Shown here: piece by piece, positions 34,120 through 46,451 of the stretch | How positions within the stretch are numbered: the first letter of the stretch is position 1 | Layout: the number at the start of each line of letters is the position of its first letter | DNA from: Sinohyriopsis cumingii | Taxonomy: Eukaryota > Mollusca > Bivalvia > Unionida > Unionidae | Direction: 5' to 3' | NCBI GenBank assembly: GCA_028554795.2 | Contig: CM068831.1 | Span: 37,021,144 to 37,085,143, forward strand | Length of the DNA stretch: 64,000 nucleotides | Position numbers and translations under genes: made by a program | The notes under the pieces: generated by a model | The model's database searches: none | The model's input: the letters and a program-made list of their open reading frames with translations, nothing else | What the model was told of the DNA's origin: nothing

Positions 34120-34284
34120 AGATTCAGCCAATGTGGGCATGTGAGAAAGCTTGCCAGTAGCTTCTCGTCGGTCGGTGGTTCATTCCGGGGTTTTCCGGGT
34201 TCTTCCTCCACCATTAATACTGGCCGCCATGTATAGCCTATTGTGTGCTGAAAAATGGCGTTAAACCCCACAACAACAACAACA
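34120..34284 (+). mobile_element. SINE family A copy, 5'-truncated
   Basis: Starts at GATTCAGCCAATGTGGGCAT, just after the B box, and continues to GGCGTTAAACCCC and (CAA)n. Both flanks are TA-rich (ATATATAT), so the insertion used a TA microsatellite as target and the duplication cannot be delimited. Lacking A and B boxes it cannot be transcribed from its own promoter. Confidence 0.85.
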
Positions 34285-34611
34285 TATATATAGACATACA
34301 CACACATCCCACCTGCTGTACCAACACCCCCACTTTCCTCACATACCATGCATGATTGGGTAATCATGAAATTTGAGGGGCCAGCCTATTAGACCAACCC
34401 TGTATCTAAATGCTGCCTCAGTATTTTAGCAAGATAATAACAAAACTAATTTCATTATCCCACAGTCCATATCTGTTCATCTGTCCATGATGTTTAATAT
34501 TTATTCACTTTTCTTGACAACACTTATTTGTGATATAAAACATGTAAATGATAACTAACTGTTGAATTAATCCAGCTTGATCTAATATTACACTTCATTT
34601 TTCAAGTTTTT

Positions 34612-37600
34612 CTAAAGCTGTACCGATTAATCGACCATACTCATAATTGGGCCGATTATTAGAACAATCGGTATAATCGGTATCGACAGAAATAATCAGT
34701 GCCAATGTAAACAAATTTAAATTCAGTAATAACATTCATCTTGACATGTCTTGAATTTTAAATCAGAATTAAATAGTTGAAATTAAGGAATAAACATTTG
34801 ATTTGGGGATTAATTGAAAGACAATATATTCTTAAAAGTAAATACTTTTTACCACACTTGCTGTAAACTACTGCTGATTGTCTGCACACAACAAATTACC
34901 AATACCATTCATGCAATCATCCCAATCACAGCAGCCAACCAGCAAATGAGGCCTCATGTGGCTGTTGAACTTCCGGCATACACAGTAGCAGATAGCTAGG
35001 CAGATTAGATAGGTAGCGAAATGTCCAACTACTATGAAACTATGACTTACTATAGTTAATCTTTATTTAGCCAGTCCTACAATGCTGCTAATCAAAGAAT
35101 AGCAATCACACGTTGAAGCAGCTGAACACTGACATTCAAATATTATGCAGCATTGATATTGGCATGCCAGCGCCAGCAACGTTACCCCATGATACCCCAG
35201 CTGCTTTAGCGTGCGACTCTCAGCATGGTGCGTGCATCGATCCAGCCACATTGACAACTTAGTAATAACTTACTTGATTTAAAACATTGTTTCAAGAGCG
35301 CGAAACGGTTGGATTATTAATATTGACTAGCGATTGTCCACTATTAAATATACTACCAAGCCTATGCATAATGTCGACCTCGAAGCACTCAAGTTTAGGC
35401 TGGAATTACTTTAAAGTAAATTCAGTCGATGAGTCCAAAGCAAATTTGCACACTTTGCAGAGCATGCATTTCCAGAGGTGGAAAGGATTCTAAAAACTAC
35501 GACATCAAATCTTGTCCAGCACTTATGTTGCAAGCACATCGTCGAACATGGTCTGTTTCTGGCAGATAAAGAAGAAAAGGATGTTGCGCAGTTAACCTCA
35601 GCAGCTGCAGCAAATCCTTGTTCTCTGACTAGCCATTTGCATTTGATGACCCGAGAGCTATTCATTGGCACAATGCTATTGCAGAGTTCATGGCAGTAGA
35701 TGTACAATCATTTTCCACTGTTGAAGACATTGGATTTCGACATCTGATGGCCAAGGCAGAACCGCGCTATAAAATTCCAAGTCGGAAGTACTTTTCCACA
35801 TCTTTGATACCTAACATGCATAAAGTGATACAGAACAAGGTGCATGCTTTAGTTTCTGCCCAATCTGACTTTAGCTTGACATCTGATGCGTGGTCAGACC
35901 CGTCCATTGGCGTAGCCTTGAGTCTTACGGAATACTGGCTGATGCAAGACTTTCAGCTGAAACAGGTGACTTTAGCACCAACGCCTCTTGATGAATCACA
36001 CACAGGAGAATATTTGGCGAGAAACTGGACAAATTATGCGAGGAATACAACATTTCCAAAATTCATCCATGTTCTTCTCTGTGATGGAGGTGCAAACATG
36101 GTTAAAGTCACGCATCTGGCTGAAATCAACAGCATCAGCTATGTTGCACACACACACCGCAGCTCTTTGTCATTGATGCCATTCAGCCACAACAAGCTGT
36201 CAAAGATGTTTTGGCAATCACGCAATCCATAGTCAGCAAGTTCCGGCACTCCCTCCTGGCACAATAGCAGTCAAAGAGCAGCAGGAAAATTTGGCGCTGC
36301 CCATAAGAAACTCATCCGAATATCCAGACATGTTGGAAGTCTACAGACACTATGTTGGTTTCGTTATATGAACAAAAACAAGTCTTGTGGGCTTCCGCTA
36401 CTCTCTATGACCTGCCTAGCCTAACAGCCCAACAGTGGGTCTTGATTAACAATATTATGGACACATGAGGCCCAATCGTGGTCATTACCAAGGAAGTAAG
36501 TGATAGCCAAAAATCAGTATCTGTCATTCTTCCTATGATGAAAATGCTTCGAATTTTATTGGCTTGAGAGCATGAAGCAAGTCAAGGTATTCAGACAATG
36601 CGCCGTGATATGTTGACATCACTGAACACACGCTTTGCTGAAGTCAGCAACAAGAAGCTTGTCTTGGCCACCATCTTGGATCCACGATTCAAACATCGCC
36701 TATTCAGCGAAGAATTACTTGTGACAAGATCCAAAGAATGGTTTGGATCATAATGTTGACAAGCAGGATGAACCCCAGACCCAAAAAAGAAAAATTGCAA
36801 CTGAAACAAATGCCATTGGACCATATCTGGGATTTGTTTTCTGTGGCCTGTGATGAACCTGTCCATACCATTAACAAAACAAACCATGTGGATGATGCCA
36901 TGGACATGATGCTTGAATTGTATCTGGCCAGCCCTCTGTTGCCACGAGAAGAAGACATATATGGCTGGTGGAACACTTACAGGTTTCAGTTCCCCATCTT
37001 GGCTAAATTAGCTAGACGCTATTTGTCTGCACCAGCTTCAAGCGTTCAGAGCAAGCAGCTGTTAAGTGGTGCAGGCTAGATTTTTTCAGATCTCCCTGGA
37101 TTGTTATTTGGCAAGAAGGGAGAAATGTTACTCTTGCTTAAACACAATTTACCTCAACTAGGCTTTCAGTATTAGTGGCAACCAGCGTACAGTGACATCT
37201 AACTTTAGTCTTAAAGCATGCATATTATTAATTTTAATTATTATTGGGCTATCATTATTGATATTTTTTAGTCATTTATGGAAATCTAGTAATGGCGACC
37301 TGCATCATTGAATATAAGTTCAAAGATTAGCTTAATACATTTTCATTCATTTATATCTTGAATTGGCAAACCATAAGTTTTATCAGGGTTAGTTTTAAAA
37401 GTTTTTCAAGTTTTATGTTTGTGTGATCATTGTTTTCTATAGATAGCAATGTACTTCTTATCCAGTTTCTGTTTCTTTTTGTACAGAAGTTCAAATTCAC
37501 TTGCCACATAAACAACCTTGTTATAACTCACACGGCAAAATACCTGCTTGCATTGCACTAATAGGTTTATGTTTCTGAACCTGTCATTGTTATAAAACAA

Positions 37601-37705
37601 ATAATAATGAAATAATTGGTCTCATAATCGGTATTGGCAATTTTAATAATCGGCTATACACTGTATCGGCATAATGGGCAAAAAGTGACAGCGGTACAGC
37701 TTTAG
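34612..37705 (+). mobile_element. Near full-length hAT transposon with BED finger (3.1 kb)
   Basis: Termini CTAAAGCTGTACCG and CGGTACAGCTTTAG are perfect 14-bp inverted repeats. Subterminal regions are dense in ATAATCGG/CCGATTAT motifs (34640-34690 and 37615-37670). Flanks GTTTTTC and GTTTTTTTC resemble a degraded 8-bp duplication but are low complexity. Contains a decayed transposase (35371-37079). In MCCC2 intron 7, sense orientation. Confidence 0.85.
35371..37079 (+). pseudogene. hAT transposase pseudogene (ZBED type)
   Basis: Starts MSTSKHSSLGWNYFKVNSVD (BED-finger start); after a frame change TTTSNLVQHLCCKHIVEHG supplies the second half of the finger. The longest frame, 35690-36232, includes PSRKYFSTSLIPNM and DFSLTSDAWSDPSIGVALSL (first catalytic Asp region) and VLLCDGGANMVKV. 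A later frame, 36738-37079, gives LASPLLPREEDIYGWWNTYR and LARRYLSAPASSVQS, the dimerisation domain, then a premature TAG. At least four frame breaks; not functional. Confidence 0.85.
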
Positions 37706-37796
37706 TTTTTTTCACCAATAACACCCTTTTGTCACAGAGTTAAAGAAAAGGACCACGCATAGAATCCTTTGCTACTAATTTTTTTTTTTGTCGCAG

Positions 37797-37861
37797 GTGA
37801 AGGCAGCTACAGGGGAAGAGGTATCAGCAGAAGATCTAGGAGGGGCTGATCTACATTGTGG
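37797..37861 (+). CDS. MCCC2: MCCC2 exon 8
   Basis: Sixty-five bases, phase 0 in and 2 out. Encodes VKAATGEEVSAEDLGGADLH then C, identical to the human peptide at every position I can compare. The donor must be GTCTGT (weak) for the phase to join exon 9 (CG-K-SGV). Confidence 0.95.
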
Positions 37862-38841
37862 GTCTGTCTTCCTTTTTTTCTTCAAATTCTTGGCTTTTTA
37901 TATGTCACTTTATCATTATTTTTTAAGGAAATCTTTTAGTTGTGCATATTGTGCTAAGATTCTGTCCATTTCTTTGTCTGGTTTTTATATCTATCTAATA
38001 ACATTAAAAGTCCATGTATCTTTGCAATATTGTTTGGATGGCTTGTACTGGGATTACAATGAATCCTATTGATATTGTTGGTCACCAGCTAAAGGTCACC
38101 TTATCTCAAAGAAGAATATTGGTTTATGCACACTAACTTAAGTTTCAAACCATCTGCAGAGCTGATGCACTGTCACCAGATTTTTTTGTTGGCATGCACA
38201 TGAGGTAAGAAAGTAATATGTTGATCTTGGGATCACAAGTTCAAAGGTCAAGATGACAGTGACTCAGAGGAAAGCAGTAACAATTTTAGTTCTACAAAGT
38301 GTACTATGACCAAACTTGTGGCTGATCCTTGTGAATAGCTAGCACATGGAGTAAGAAATTAATATATTGATCTTGGGTTCACAAGTTCACAGGTCAAGAT
38401 CACAGTTACTCAAAGGAGAACAATTGTTACTTATACCAATTGTAGTTGTAGAATGTGTACTTTGACCAATCTTGTGACTGAAGATTGTGAATAGCTAGCA
38501 CATGGGGTAAGAAAGTTGTTTATTGATTTTGGGGTCAAATGGTCAAAGATCAAGGTCACATTGAGTTGAATAAGAAAAACAGGGTTTAGGTCCAATAAGT
38601 TTTGCTCAGCCATGCCATTTACCCTGATATAATTTTGTGGATGGCATGCACTTTTGGGGCAAGTTAAACACTTTTGCATTTTGAGGTTAAGAAAAGTAAA
38701 TTTTCATTATTACCTTGATACAGACAATGGTAAAGGTGTATGGATGGATGGATTCATGGAAGGATTTAGTAACATGTTATCTCAATTCTGGCTATTTGGT
38801 GCCAATCAGATCAACTTATATACATGCTGCATAATAGCACA
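37862..38841. other. MCCC2 intron 8 with AGGTCA-bearing diverged tandem repeat
   Basis: Between about 38130 and 38690 a unit of roughly 130-150 bases recurs three times: GTTGATCTTGGGATCACAAG, TTCAAAGGTCAAGATGACAG and AGCTAGCACATGG(A/G)GTAAG. One unit contains TCAAGGTCAC (38549-38558). A related array is at 41205-41860 in intron 9. Bivalve introns often carry such repeats, from memory. Confidence 0.6.
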
Positions 38842-39160
38842 AGACAGCTCCGGTAGCCTAAGTGGTTAGAGCATCCGCCTCTGTTGCGGGAGGTCATGGG
38901 TTTGAAACCCTGGCCATGTCATACCAGAGACTTATAAAAATGGTACTGGCAGCTGCCTCATTCGGTGCTCAGCATTAAGAGCTTAGCGTTAGGACTGGTC
39001 GACCTGGTGTCCTGTTAATGTGACTGGGTGGGACATGATGCTACATGTCTGTGGCATGATGCCCCAGCGCTAGACATCACTATAAACTGTCACACTGCAG
39101 ACATCATAGTGATATTGCTGAAAAGTTTTTAAAGCAGCATTAAAATCCAAATCACATGTC
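38842..39160 (+). mobile_element. SINE family B copy, full length
   Basis: The tRNA-like head GGTAGCCTAAGTGGTTAGAG (A box) and GGTCATGGGTTTGAAACCC (B box) is followed by a body with TGGTACTGGCAGCTGCCTCA and GATGCTACATGTCTGTGGCA. It ends about AGCAGCATTAAAATCC. Shares its body with the fragment at 19845-20060. A real tRNA gene is excluded: no cloverleaf 3' half or acceptor pairing. Confidence 0.75.
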
Positions 39161-39482
39161 ACACACATATTGGCACAAAGTTTTTAGAAATGCATGCAGA
39201 TTTGTAGTTTGGCAGTGAGCCGGATAAAGACGAATGGTTTATTTTTTAATGCTGCCTGTAGTTAGCTAGTACCCACATACAGAAGTATAAAAAATGTACT
39301 TATACTATGTCCCTCTCATCAAAGTATTTAGTATCACTTTAGAAAAATTTGTTCAAGATTTAACACAACATTTTTATTGTAAAGCAATATACCTATATAC
39401 TTTCATGTTTGTCATTCTAAATTCCTATGTAAAAGTAAGAAAACTAGATTAGATACTACGGTGAAATCTTCATTTCTTTCAG

Positions 39483-39582
39483 CAAATCTGGAGTGACAGA
39501 CTACTATGCTGAAGATGATCTTCACGCTTTACACCAAGCCAGAAGGATCATTAAGAACCTTAACTACATCAAAAATCCACAG
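39483..39582 (+). CDS. MCCC2: MCCC2 exon 9
   Basis: One hundred bases, phase 2 in and 0 out, donor GTATAG. Encodes (G)KSGVTDYYAEDDLHALHQ then ARRIIKNLNYIKNPQ; human has [29 protein letters not shown]. Confidence 0.96.
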
Positions 39583-42500
39583 GTATAGATGAAAATGGCA
39601 TTAGATTTCAGCATTAAAATGGTATATGCGGTAGATTGCCTTTAAAACGTTATTTTTGTCCTACCAGTGGTAGAAACACATGTATTCCTATAGAGGCCAT
39701 CGTTTTGCCAGCACAATGGGAAGGACTAAGTGCTCTCAATAGAGAAGGCAAGTGCTTTAATCATACAGTGTGTTTGGAATGTGTGCTTATGATTTAGGCC
39801 ATACATTTGACATATGCACATGCTGGATGAAGTAGCCAAACACAGTTAAGGGGAAGGTGAATAAGTGCACCAGGAGTACATCATCAGTATAGCCACTAAT
39901 ATGGAACACATTTCGTTTGGTAGTAACATTAGAGTATACCACATCACACACAGTCCTAGCTCCACCTTCACCTCCTCAACTGGAATATATGTTTTCAGTG
40001 GCACTATTAGGACTGATTCCTGATTGGTACAATGACCTGCCAGCTACTCCAGTGAGATCTGAGGCAGATTGACAGTGATAAACACGTTCATACGTAGCTA
40101 CAGCTGATGTGGGCAAGGACTGTTTACAGCAATTGAATATTCCTTATCCCATCCTGGCATCATGTAGTTGGCACTGAAAGGAAGGAATGGTCCTGTTCCA
40201 TCAAAAACTCTGCCATCCAACACCAAATCTGACCAGGCCTAGAGCTATTCCTGAGGGGATTGCTTATGAACTAATATCATTTATGACATCTTGGTATCAT
40301 GAAGTCAGCACTAGAAATAAAGTGCCACAATTCTATGATTATGCTTCCTTTCAAACAACTCTTTACAGGAATGATACACATTATTTCAGAGGGCCTCAAG
40401 ACTACACTCTTCTTTCATCCCGTTTTATGGTTACCTTTAACTACAGACATCCCATGAGGCCTGTATAAGTGGACATCATGCAGCAATTTACACCTGGATG
40501 TTCTTCATACAGTTCTTGCTACCAAGGACCATTGGAACTGTTAAGCTGGCTATAGATTCAGCTTTCAGTCTGATCATTTAGTGACCTTGGGTTAGAATTC
40601 AGGGACACCATATTACTAATTAAATGCCCTTCTTTTTGGCTTAAACATTTGTCTTCATATGTATCAGGACGGAGTTAAGTCACTCTTAAAGGCCAATTCA
40701 GTCATTTCTAACTACTGGTCAACATTCTTCAAAAGCACTAGGTGTGTTATATTCTAGATATGTGCACAGCTCTTGTGTCACATTTCGCTTAGCTTTGAGT
40801 ATTTGTTAACAAGGACAGTACCATTGTGGTACCAACTCAGGACTTTACCCTTTCCTGTCCAGATGTAAAGAGTTAAGATGCATGTGAACATCATTAAAGA
40901 ACTTGCCTCAAGATACAATCTCAACATCTTCAGTCTTCTCAGTGAGATAGCATGTTATCATATGGAGTACCTCATTACAGTGGGTGTCCTTGAAGGTCTA
41001 GCAGTACAGGAATCATGTACACATTCTTGCCCATTTGGGAAAAGGTTGTTATCCAGCACAGGCTCAATTTTTCTTTCATAAGATGTGTTATTTGCTCTGC
41101 ATACAGACAAATAACCCAAGGTCAGATTATATTATTGTGCATTTTGGCACCAGAAGTAGGGACACTTTCCACTAGAAAAGCATTCTGGTCCAGCTGTTCC
41201 TTAATAGACATTATACAAGCTGTGAGTATGGGGCAGATAAGAACAATATTGATTTCAGGGTACAAAATGTCAACAAGTGAAAGTCATTGTGACTGAAAGA
41301 AGAAACATGGTTACTGCACATTAGCTTGAGTTCTCCACAATTGATGATTACCAAACTTTATGGATAGCTTGCTTCTACTAGGGGTAGGGAAGAACATTAT
41401 CCATTTCAGGGTCAAGAGGTCCAAGTCACTGTGTCTGAAAGAAGAATTATTTAATTGTAGATAACTAAATTTTTGCACTGACCAAACTTAATGGATGGCT
41501 TGAACTTATGGTAAAGAAGAAACATATTGACTTTAGGCTCAAAAGTTCATGGTCAGTATCACTTGATGAGAAAATGGTTTCTGTTCAATATATTGAGTTC
41601 TCCTTCAGTCATCATCAATGCTTACCACACTTTGCAGAGGGTTGCACTTAATGTAAGGAACAGCCAAGTTGATTTTAGAGCTATAAGGTCAGAATTCCAG
41701 GTCACTGAACAAAGACAAATGGTTCCACACAGTAATGTTAGTTTTACATCACAGATTTGGCCCAACACTGTGTTAATGGATTGTACTTAGGTAAGGAAGA
41801 AACCTTATGATTTCAGGGTCAAAAGAGCAAAGGTATGGTCATTAGGACTAAAAGGGGACAAATGATCTCTGCTCAGAACATTTAGATATGTACATAGAAG
41901 ACTACTATTAAACATGGGGTAAGAGTATAATATGCATCTGACGGTACTCTGTGAATTGTTACATGCAGCATCACTGAATTATCACATCAGCATCTTGAAA
42001 TATAGCTAAAATTACCAGCTTTGTTTCATGCACAGATCATTTAAACATATTCATATTGACATGCAGCAGAACACCATTCATTTGATACATGCTAAAAAAG
42101 ACTGGTCCATGTATGTGTAATTTGCCATGTGTTGTCCTGAATTCTGGACAAGTCCAGTTTGGTACTGCAGAGAAATTAAAAGGAGGTAATTACATTATGG
42201 CCAAATAGGAAAGCTGATCACTCCTTAATAAACAAATAGACTCTTCCACAAGTTATGGCAACATCAAAGGATTTGACAAAAACAGACCACCTTGTTTTAG
42301 CATGTAATTAGTGGTGATTGTTGTACTATTTGTCAATCCAAATGGTTTTGAAATAATTGATGCACAGAATGAATTAGGTAATTTTACATACATTTTAAGA
42401 CTAATATGAAAATTCTCTGAGCTACAGACACAGGTATTACTTTTGATACTCTTTGGAGTTAAGTATAGTAAAGAATAATTGAAAACACCATATATAGAGC

Positions 42501-42756
42501 CATATTTTATATAGTCTCATTCATCCTGAACTCTCATGTGAGTCTCTGAGATCTCCACAAGATGAACACCTGGTGGAATGCTTTTTAGATCACTGTTTCC
42601 AATAAAATGTGCTTTGGTCATAGTCTGCAGAGGTGAAATTGTGAAAAATATATCTTGCCATCTCAAAAATTATTTAGACACTTGTATCAAAATGTATCGA
42701 GGCATACTGTCTGCAATCAGTCAAGTCAAAATTATATTGTATGCTAAAAAGGATAT
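39583..42756. other. MCCC2 intron 9, mostly unassigned
   Basis: 39690-40480 has moderately repeated phrases (CCTGGCATCATGTAGTTGGC versus CTTGGTATCATGAAGTCAGC) and an open frame at 40187-40468 without family resemblance. 41205-41860 holds diverged units with TTTCAGGGTCAAGAGGTCCA and GATTTCAGGGTCAAAAG, kin to the intron 8 array. The rest is unassigned. Confidence 0.45.
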
Positions 42757-43318
42757 TATCAAACATCATTTTGTTGACAGATGTGTTTCAGTCAGCCAGT
42801 GATATTGTCCATGATCATTCAAAACATCATTTTGTTGACAGATGTGTTTCAGTCAGCCAGTGATATTGTCCATGATCATTCAGAACATCATTTTGTTGAC
42901 AGATGTGTTTCAGTCAGCCAGTGAAATTGTCCATGATCATTCAAAACATCATTTTGTTGACAGATGTGTTTCAGTCAGCCAGTGATATTGTCCATGATCA
43001 TTCAAAATATCATTTTGTTGACAGATGTGTTTCAGTCAGCCAGTGATATTGTCCATGATCATTCAAAACATCATTTTGTTGACAGATGTGTTTCAGTCAG
43101 CCAGTGAAATTGTCCATGATCATTCAAAACATCATTTTGTTGACAGATGTGTTTCAGTCAGCCAGTGATATTGTCCATGATCATTCAAAACATCATTTTG
43201 TTGACAGATGTGTTTCAGTCAGCCAGTGATATTGTCCATGATCATTCAAAACATCATTTTGTTGACAGATGTGTTTCAGTCAGCCAGTGATATTGTCCAT
43301 GATCATTCAAAACATCAT
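42757..43318 (+). repeat. 61-bp minisatellite, about nine copies
   Basis: Unit starts CATCATTTTGTTGACAGATG and ends TCCATGATCATTCAAAA. Copies are nearly identical; a variant GTGAAATTG instead of GTGATATTG occurs in the third and sixth copies. MCCC2 intron 9, about 190 bases before exon 10. Confidence 0.95.
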
Positions 43319-43511
43319 TACAGTGATGTTATATCAACTCTTCTCTTTGACTAAGTAAATCACTTTTCCAAATTTTAGGAAAGTCTCATTTGGGCATTAC
43401 AATGAAAACTCTTTTACCAGACCCATATATGGCGGAGATCTTAAAGTTTCATGCAAGAAATCTGCTTGAACAAGGCTGCATTTTATATCACATTCCATTT
43501 CTTGCCTGTAG

Positions 43512-43607
43512 GTAACAGTTGAGCCCCAAGAGGCACCCCTGTACCCTGCTGAGGAACTGTATGGCATTGTTGGTGACAACCTCAAAAAGACGTTTGATGT
43601 ACGAGAG
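43512..43607 (+). CDS. MCCC2: MCCC2 exon 10
   Basis: Thirty-two codons, phase 0 at both ends, acceptor TTGCCTGTAG, donor GTAAGT. Encodes [20 protein letters not shown] then [12 protein letters not shown]; human [31 protein letters not shown]. Confidence 0.97.
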
Positions 43608-44114
43608 GTAAGTATTAAATCCAATCATCTCTAGTTGACACAGTGTTGAATTTGATGCATTATTGAATTTATTTGTCTTTTAGTCTTAAATATTTATTTA
43701 ATGTAGTTCTTTATTCTCATTCATGTTTTGGATGCAGTTTAGATTTATCATTAACTTCCAACAAGGGATTTTGATATTTTCTTGCCATGAATTTTTCATA
43801 GGGAAAATATTTCCACATATATTGTCCTTTTCATTGTGGATTCTCGGCATGTCAGTACTTTGAGTATGTAAAAATTACATTGTTACATAGTTTTTATCCA
43901 TAATTTAACACATCAGTGACCCAAATCAGAACAATGAATAATATTAGAAGCCATTTTCATTCAGAGCACAACATAATCAACCCTTATCTGAATGAATATG
44001 AATTGAGGTACAAAGTGAAATCAGGTCTAAAGGTTGTCAAAAGATCAGTGTTATATCCAAGAGTTAAGAGTTGTTCTTGTAATTCATGTCACTTAATTTG
44101 CAAGGGGACACCAA

Positions 44115-44945
44115 CAAATGTGCCAACCATTACGCTTTTGGTGTAATTCTTAAGCTTTTTTCACCAAATTACATTTTATGCTTGCCTGTATAAGGATTAT
44201 GCTTTTTTTGGTACCTTAAAAATGAAATAAAAATGAAGTAATGAAAGGATTTTGTCAATTTGTTTTATTACTTGTTTAATTCCACTTGTATATATTTGAG
44301 AGTATCCTTAAAAGGTGACTGCTGTATAAAAATGAAGTACGAGTACTTTCCTTTTTTGCTGTTTATGACAACTATTTATGACCTATTTCCAAGAAAACAG
44401 AAGGTTTCCTAAAACATGAACTTTGCCTGATAGACTCATTATATTGATAAGCTAATTAATTAGGAGACCAGTCTATACTTTTAAATAAAATTTTGCCAGA
44501 TGTTAAGCAAAATCCTTTATGGTGTGAGTTTTGGATGTTATATGATGGAAAATGTTAGAGCAAATGGATCTTTTTCAAACTTCAAAACATGTCAGATAAG
44601 AAAAAAGGACTAATCAACATTGCTTTAGAAACTTTACAAGAAGAATATGAGAGTAATGTTATATAGCATTCAATGAAAGTTACACATGTAGGCTAGTTAA
44701 AGTAAGTGCTGAATATGAATAATTATTCAGTATATTCTGAGTTTGTATTCTGGTTCTAATCCATATGGATTTTGTGACAAGAATTTTGACAAGCAGCAGA
44801 ACCAGATTAGTAGTAAAAAATCTATCTTCTTCACATGTGCTGTAATTCTGTCATGTAATGTAAACATTACACTTGTTAGGCCAAATTACACTTTTTTGCC
44901 ACTTATAATAATTACACTGATACCTCTTGAGGGTTGGCATATATG
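44115..44945. mobile_element. hAT MITE with 6-bp target duplication
   Basis: Ends CAAATGTGCCAACC (left) and, as complement, CATATATGCCAACC (right). Flanks CACCAA and TACCAA make a 6-bp duplication with one mismatch. GTGTAATT/AATTACAC motifs repeat near both ends. Left end shares CCAACCATTACGC with the element at 30172. No transposase sequence; 831 bp. Confidence 0.75.
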
Positions 44946-46451
44946 TACCAAGTTCAAGAGGGCCATTATGAATACTTGCCTTCCTGTTTTGTAATGGTAT
45001 TAACTCCAGGTAAATAAATCCTTTGTATATGTGACAACCAAATGCTTATAAATGTTAGTACTAGGGAATGGGGGAGATTTGAAGCAATCTTGAGGTCTAG
45101 GGGTATGTAGAGCTGGCAGAGTTGTCTCCCCTAGCAATCTTGGCCTAAGCTATTTGTTGCTCAGGGGTGAATTATGCCATTGTAATTTCCCCTCTTTTCC
45201 TTTGGCATTTCAATCAAAATCATAAATTCCATTCCGGGATTAATCCTTTTTGTTCGGCTTTTGTATTAGTGTTAGTATTACGATATATGGCAACCAAGAA
45301 ATGAAATTTTGCTCATGAAACTGACTTTGATGAGCCACCAAGAAAGATTACAGAAAAACAATTGGCACAGAAGTTCAGACCAAATACATGTAACTTCTCC
45401 ATTATCCAGAGATCAGCAAAAGATGAGATCTTTGCCTTTTGTAATACTTATATTAGCATTTCTGCATTGCACATGGAGGAAAAGAAAATTGTAAAAAATT
45501 AAATTTCTCCATGAAGAAACACAAAGATTTAGCTGCCTGGCAAAGTTCATCAAAGAAAATTTCCTCGTTCCTTGAACCCCAAAAGAAATTCTCCAGCTTA
45601 GATGTTGCCATTCTATATGCAGAGACTTGTTAGTGAATTTATTTTCATGCATAATCTTCAAATGTGTGTGGCAGATCACACATGTGAGTTTGTCAAAAAG
45701 TTTCTGCTTTGCAAAATAGCTGCCAAATACGGCTGTACAAGGGTTAAAAATTCAGCAGTTGTAAATGAACCTTGTTTAATAAAGAAGGAAAACATTGTTA
45801 ACAATGTAAAATGCAAAGCCTTTCTGTTGCCATGGATGAAAGTAGTGAATTGGACTTCAAGCAGTAGCCAATTGTGGTAAGATATTTTGACATTAAGGAA
45901 GGACAAGTTATTTTTCTAGGGTACTGTCAGTGTCTATTTGTGAAGGGAAGGCCACAGGAGATTATATATTTAAATTGATTCAGAAATGAAAACATGGTCT
46001 ATTCCATATAATAACATAATTTAACTTAGATGTGACAATGCTAATGTGATGGTTGGAAAAAACAAGGGAGTATTTGGATTTTTGTTAAATAAACAGCCAA
46101 AACTTGATTGCACAGGTTGTCTTTTTCATTTGATTCACCTGGCAGCAGAAAGGCTTCTGCCAAACTTAATGCCAAAGTGGAGGATTTTCTTATTGACATT
46201 TTTCACTACTCAGACAAAAGTTCTATTAGGAACATTTCCAAGAATTTCACAGCAAAGAAAATAAAAAAAATGTTAAAATGTGCATGTAAACACTGGTTAT
46301 CACTAGACTTGTGCTTGAATCATCTCTTCGATGATTGGATTCCCTTGAAGGATTTTTTTCACACATGAAGAGAAACTAAATAAAGTAGACACATCAAAGG
46401 AAAAGAATGGGTGAAATCAACTACTGTGGGTGCAAGTAGTACCACAGTTAA

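Noticed and set aside
40187-40468. 93-codon frame in MCCC2 intron 9
   Set aside because: No family resemblance and no supporting signals, though I cannot exclude an unknown mobile-element relic.
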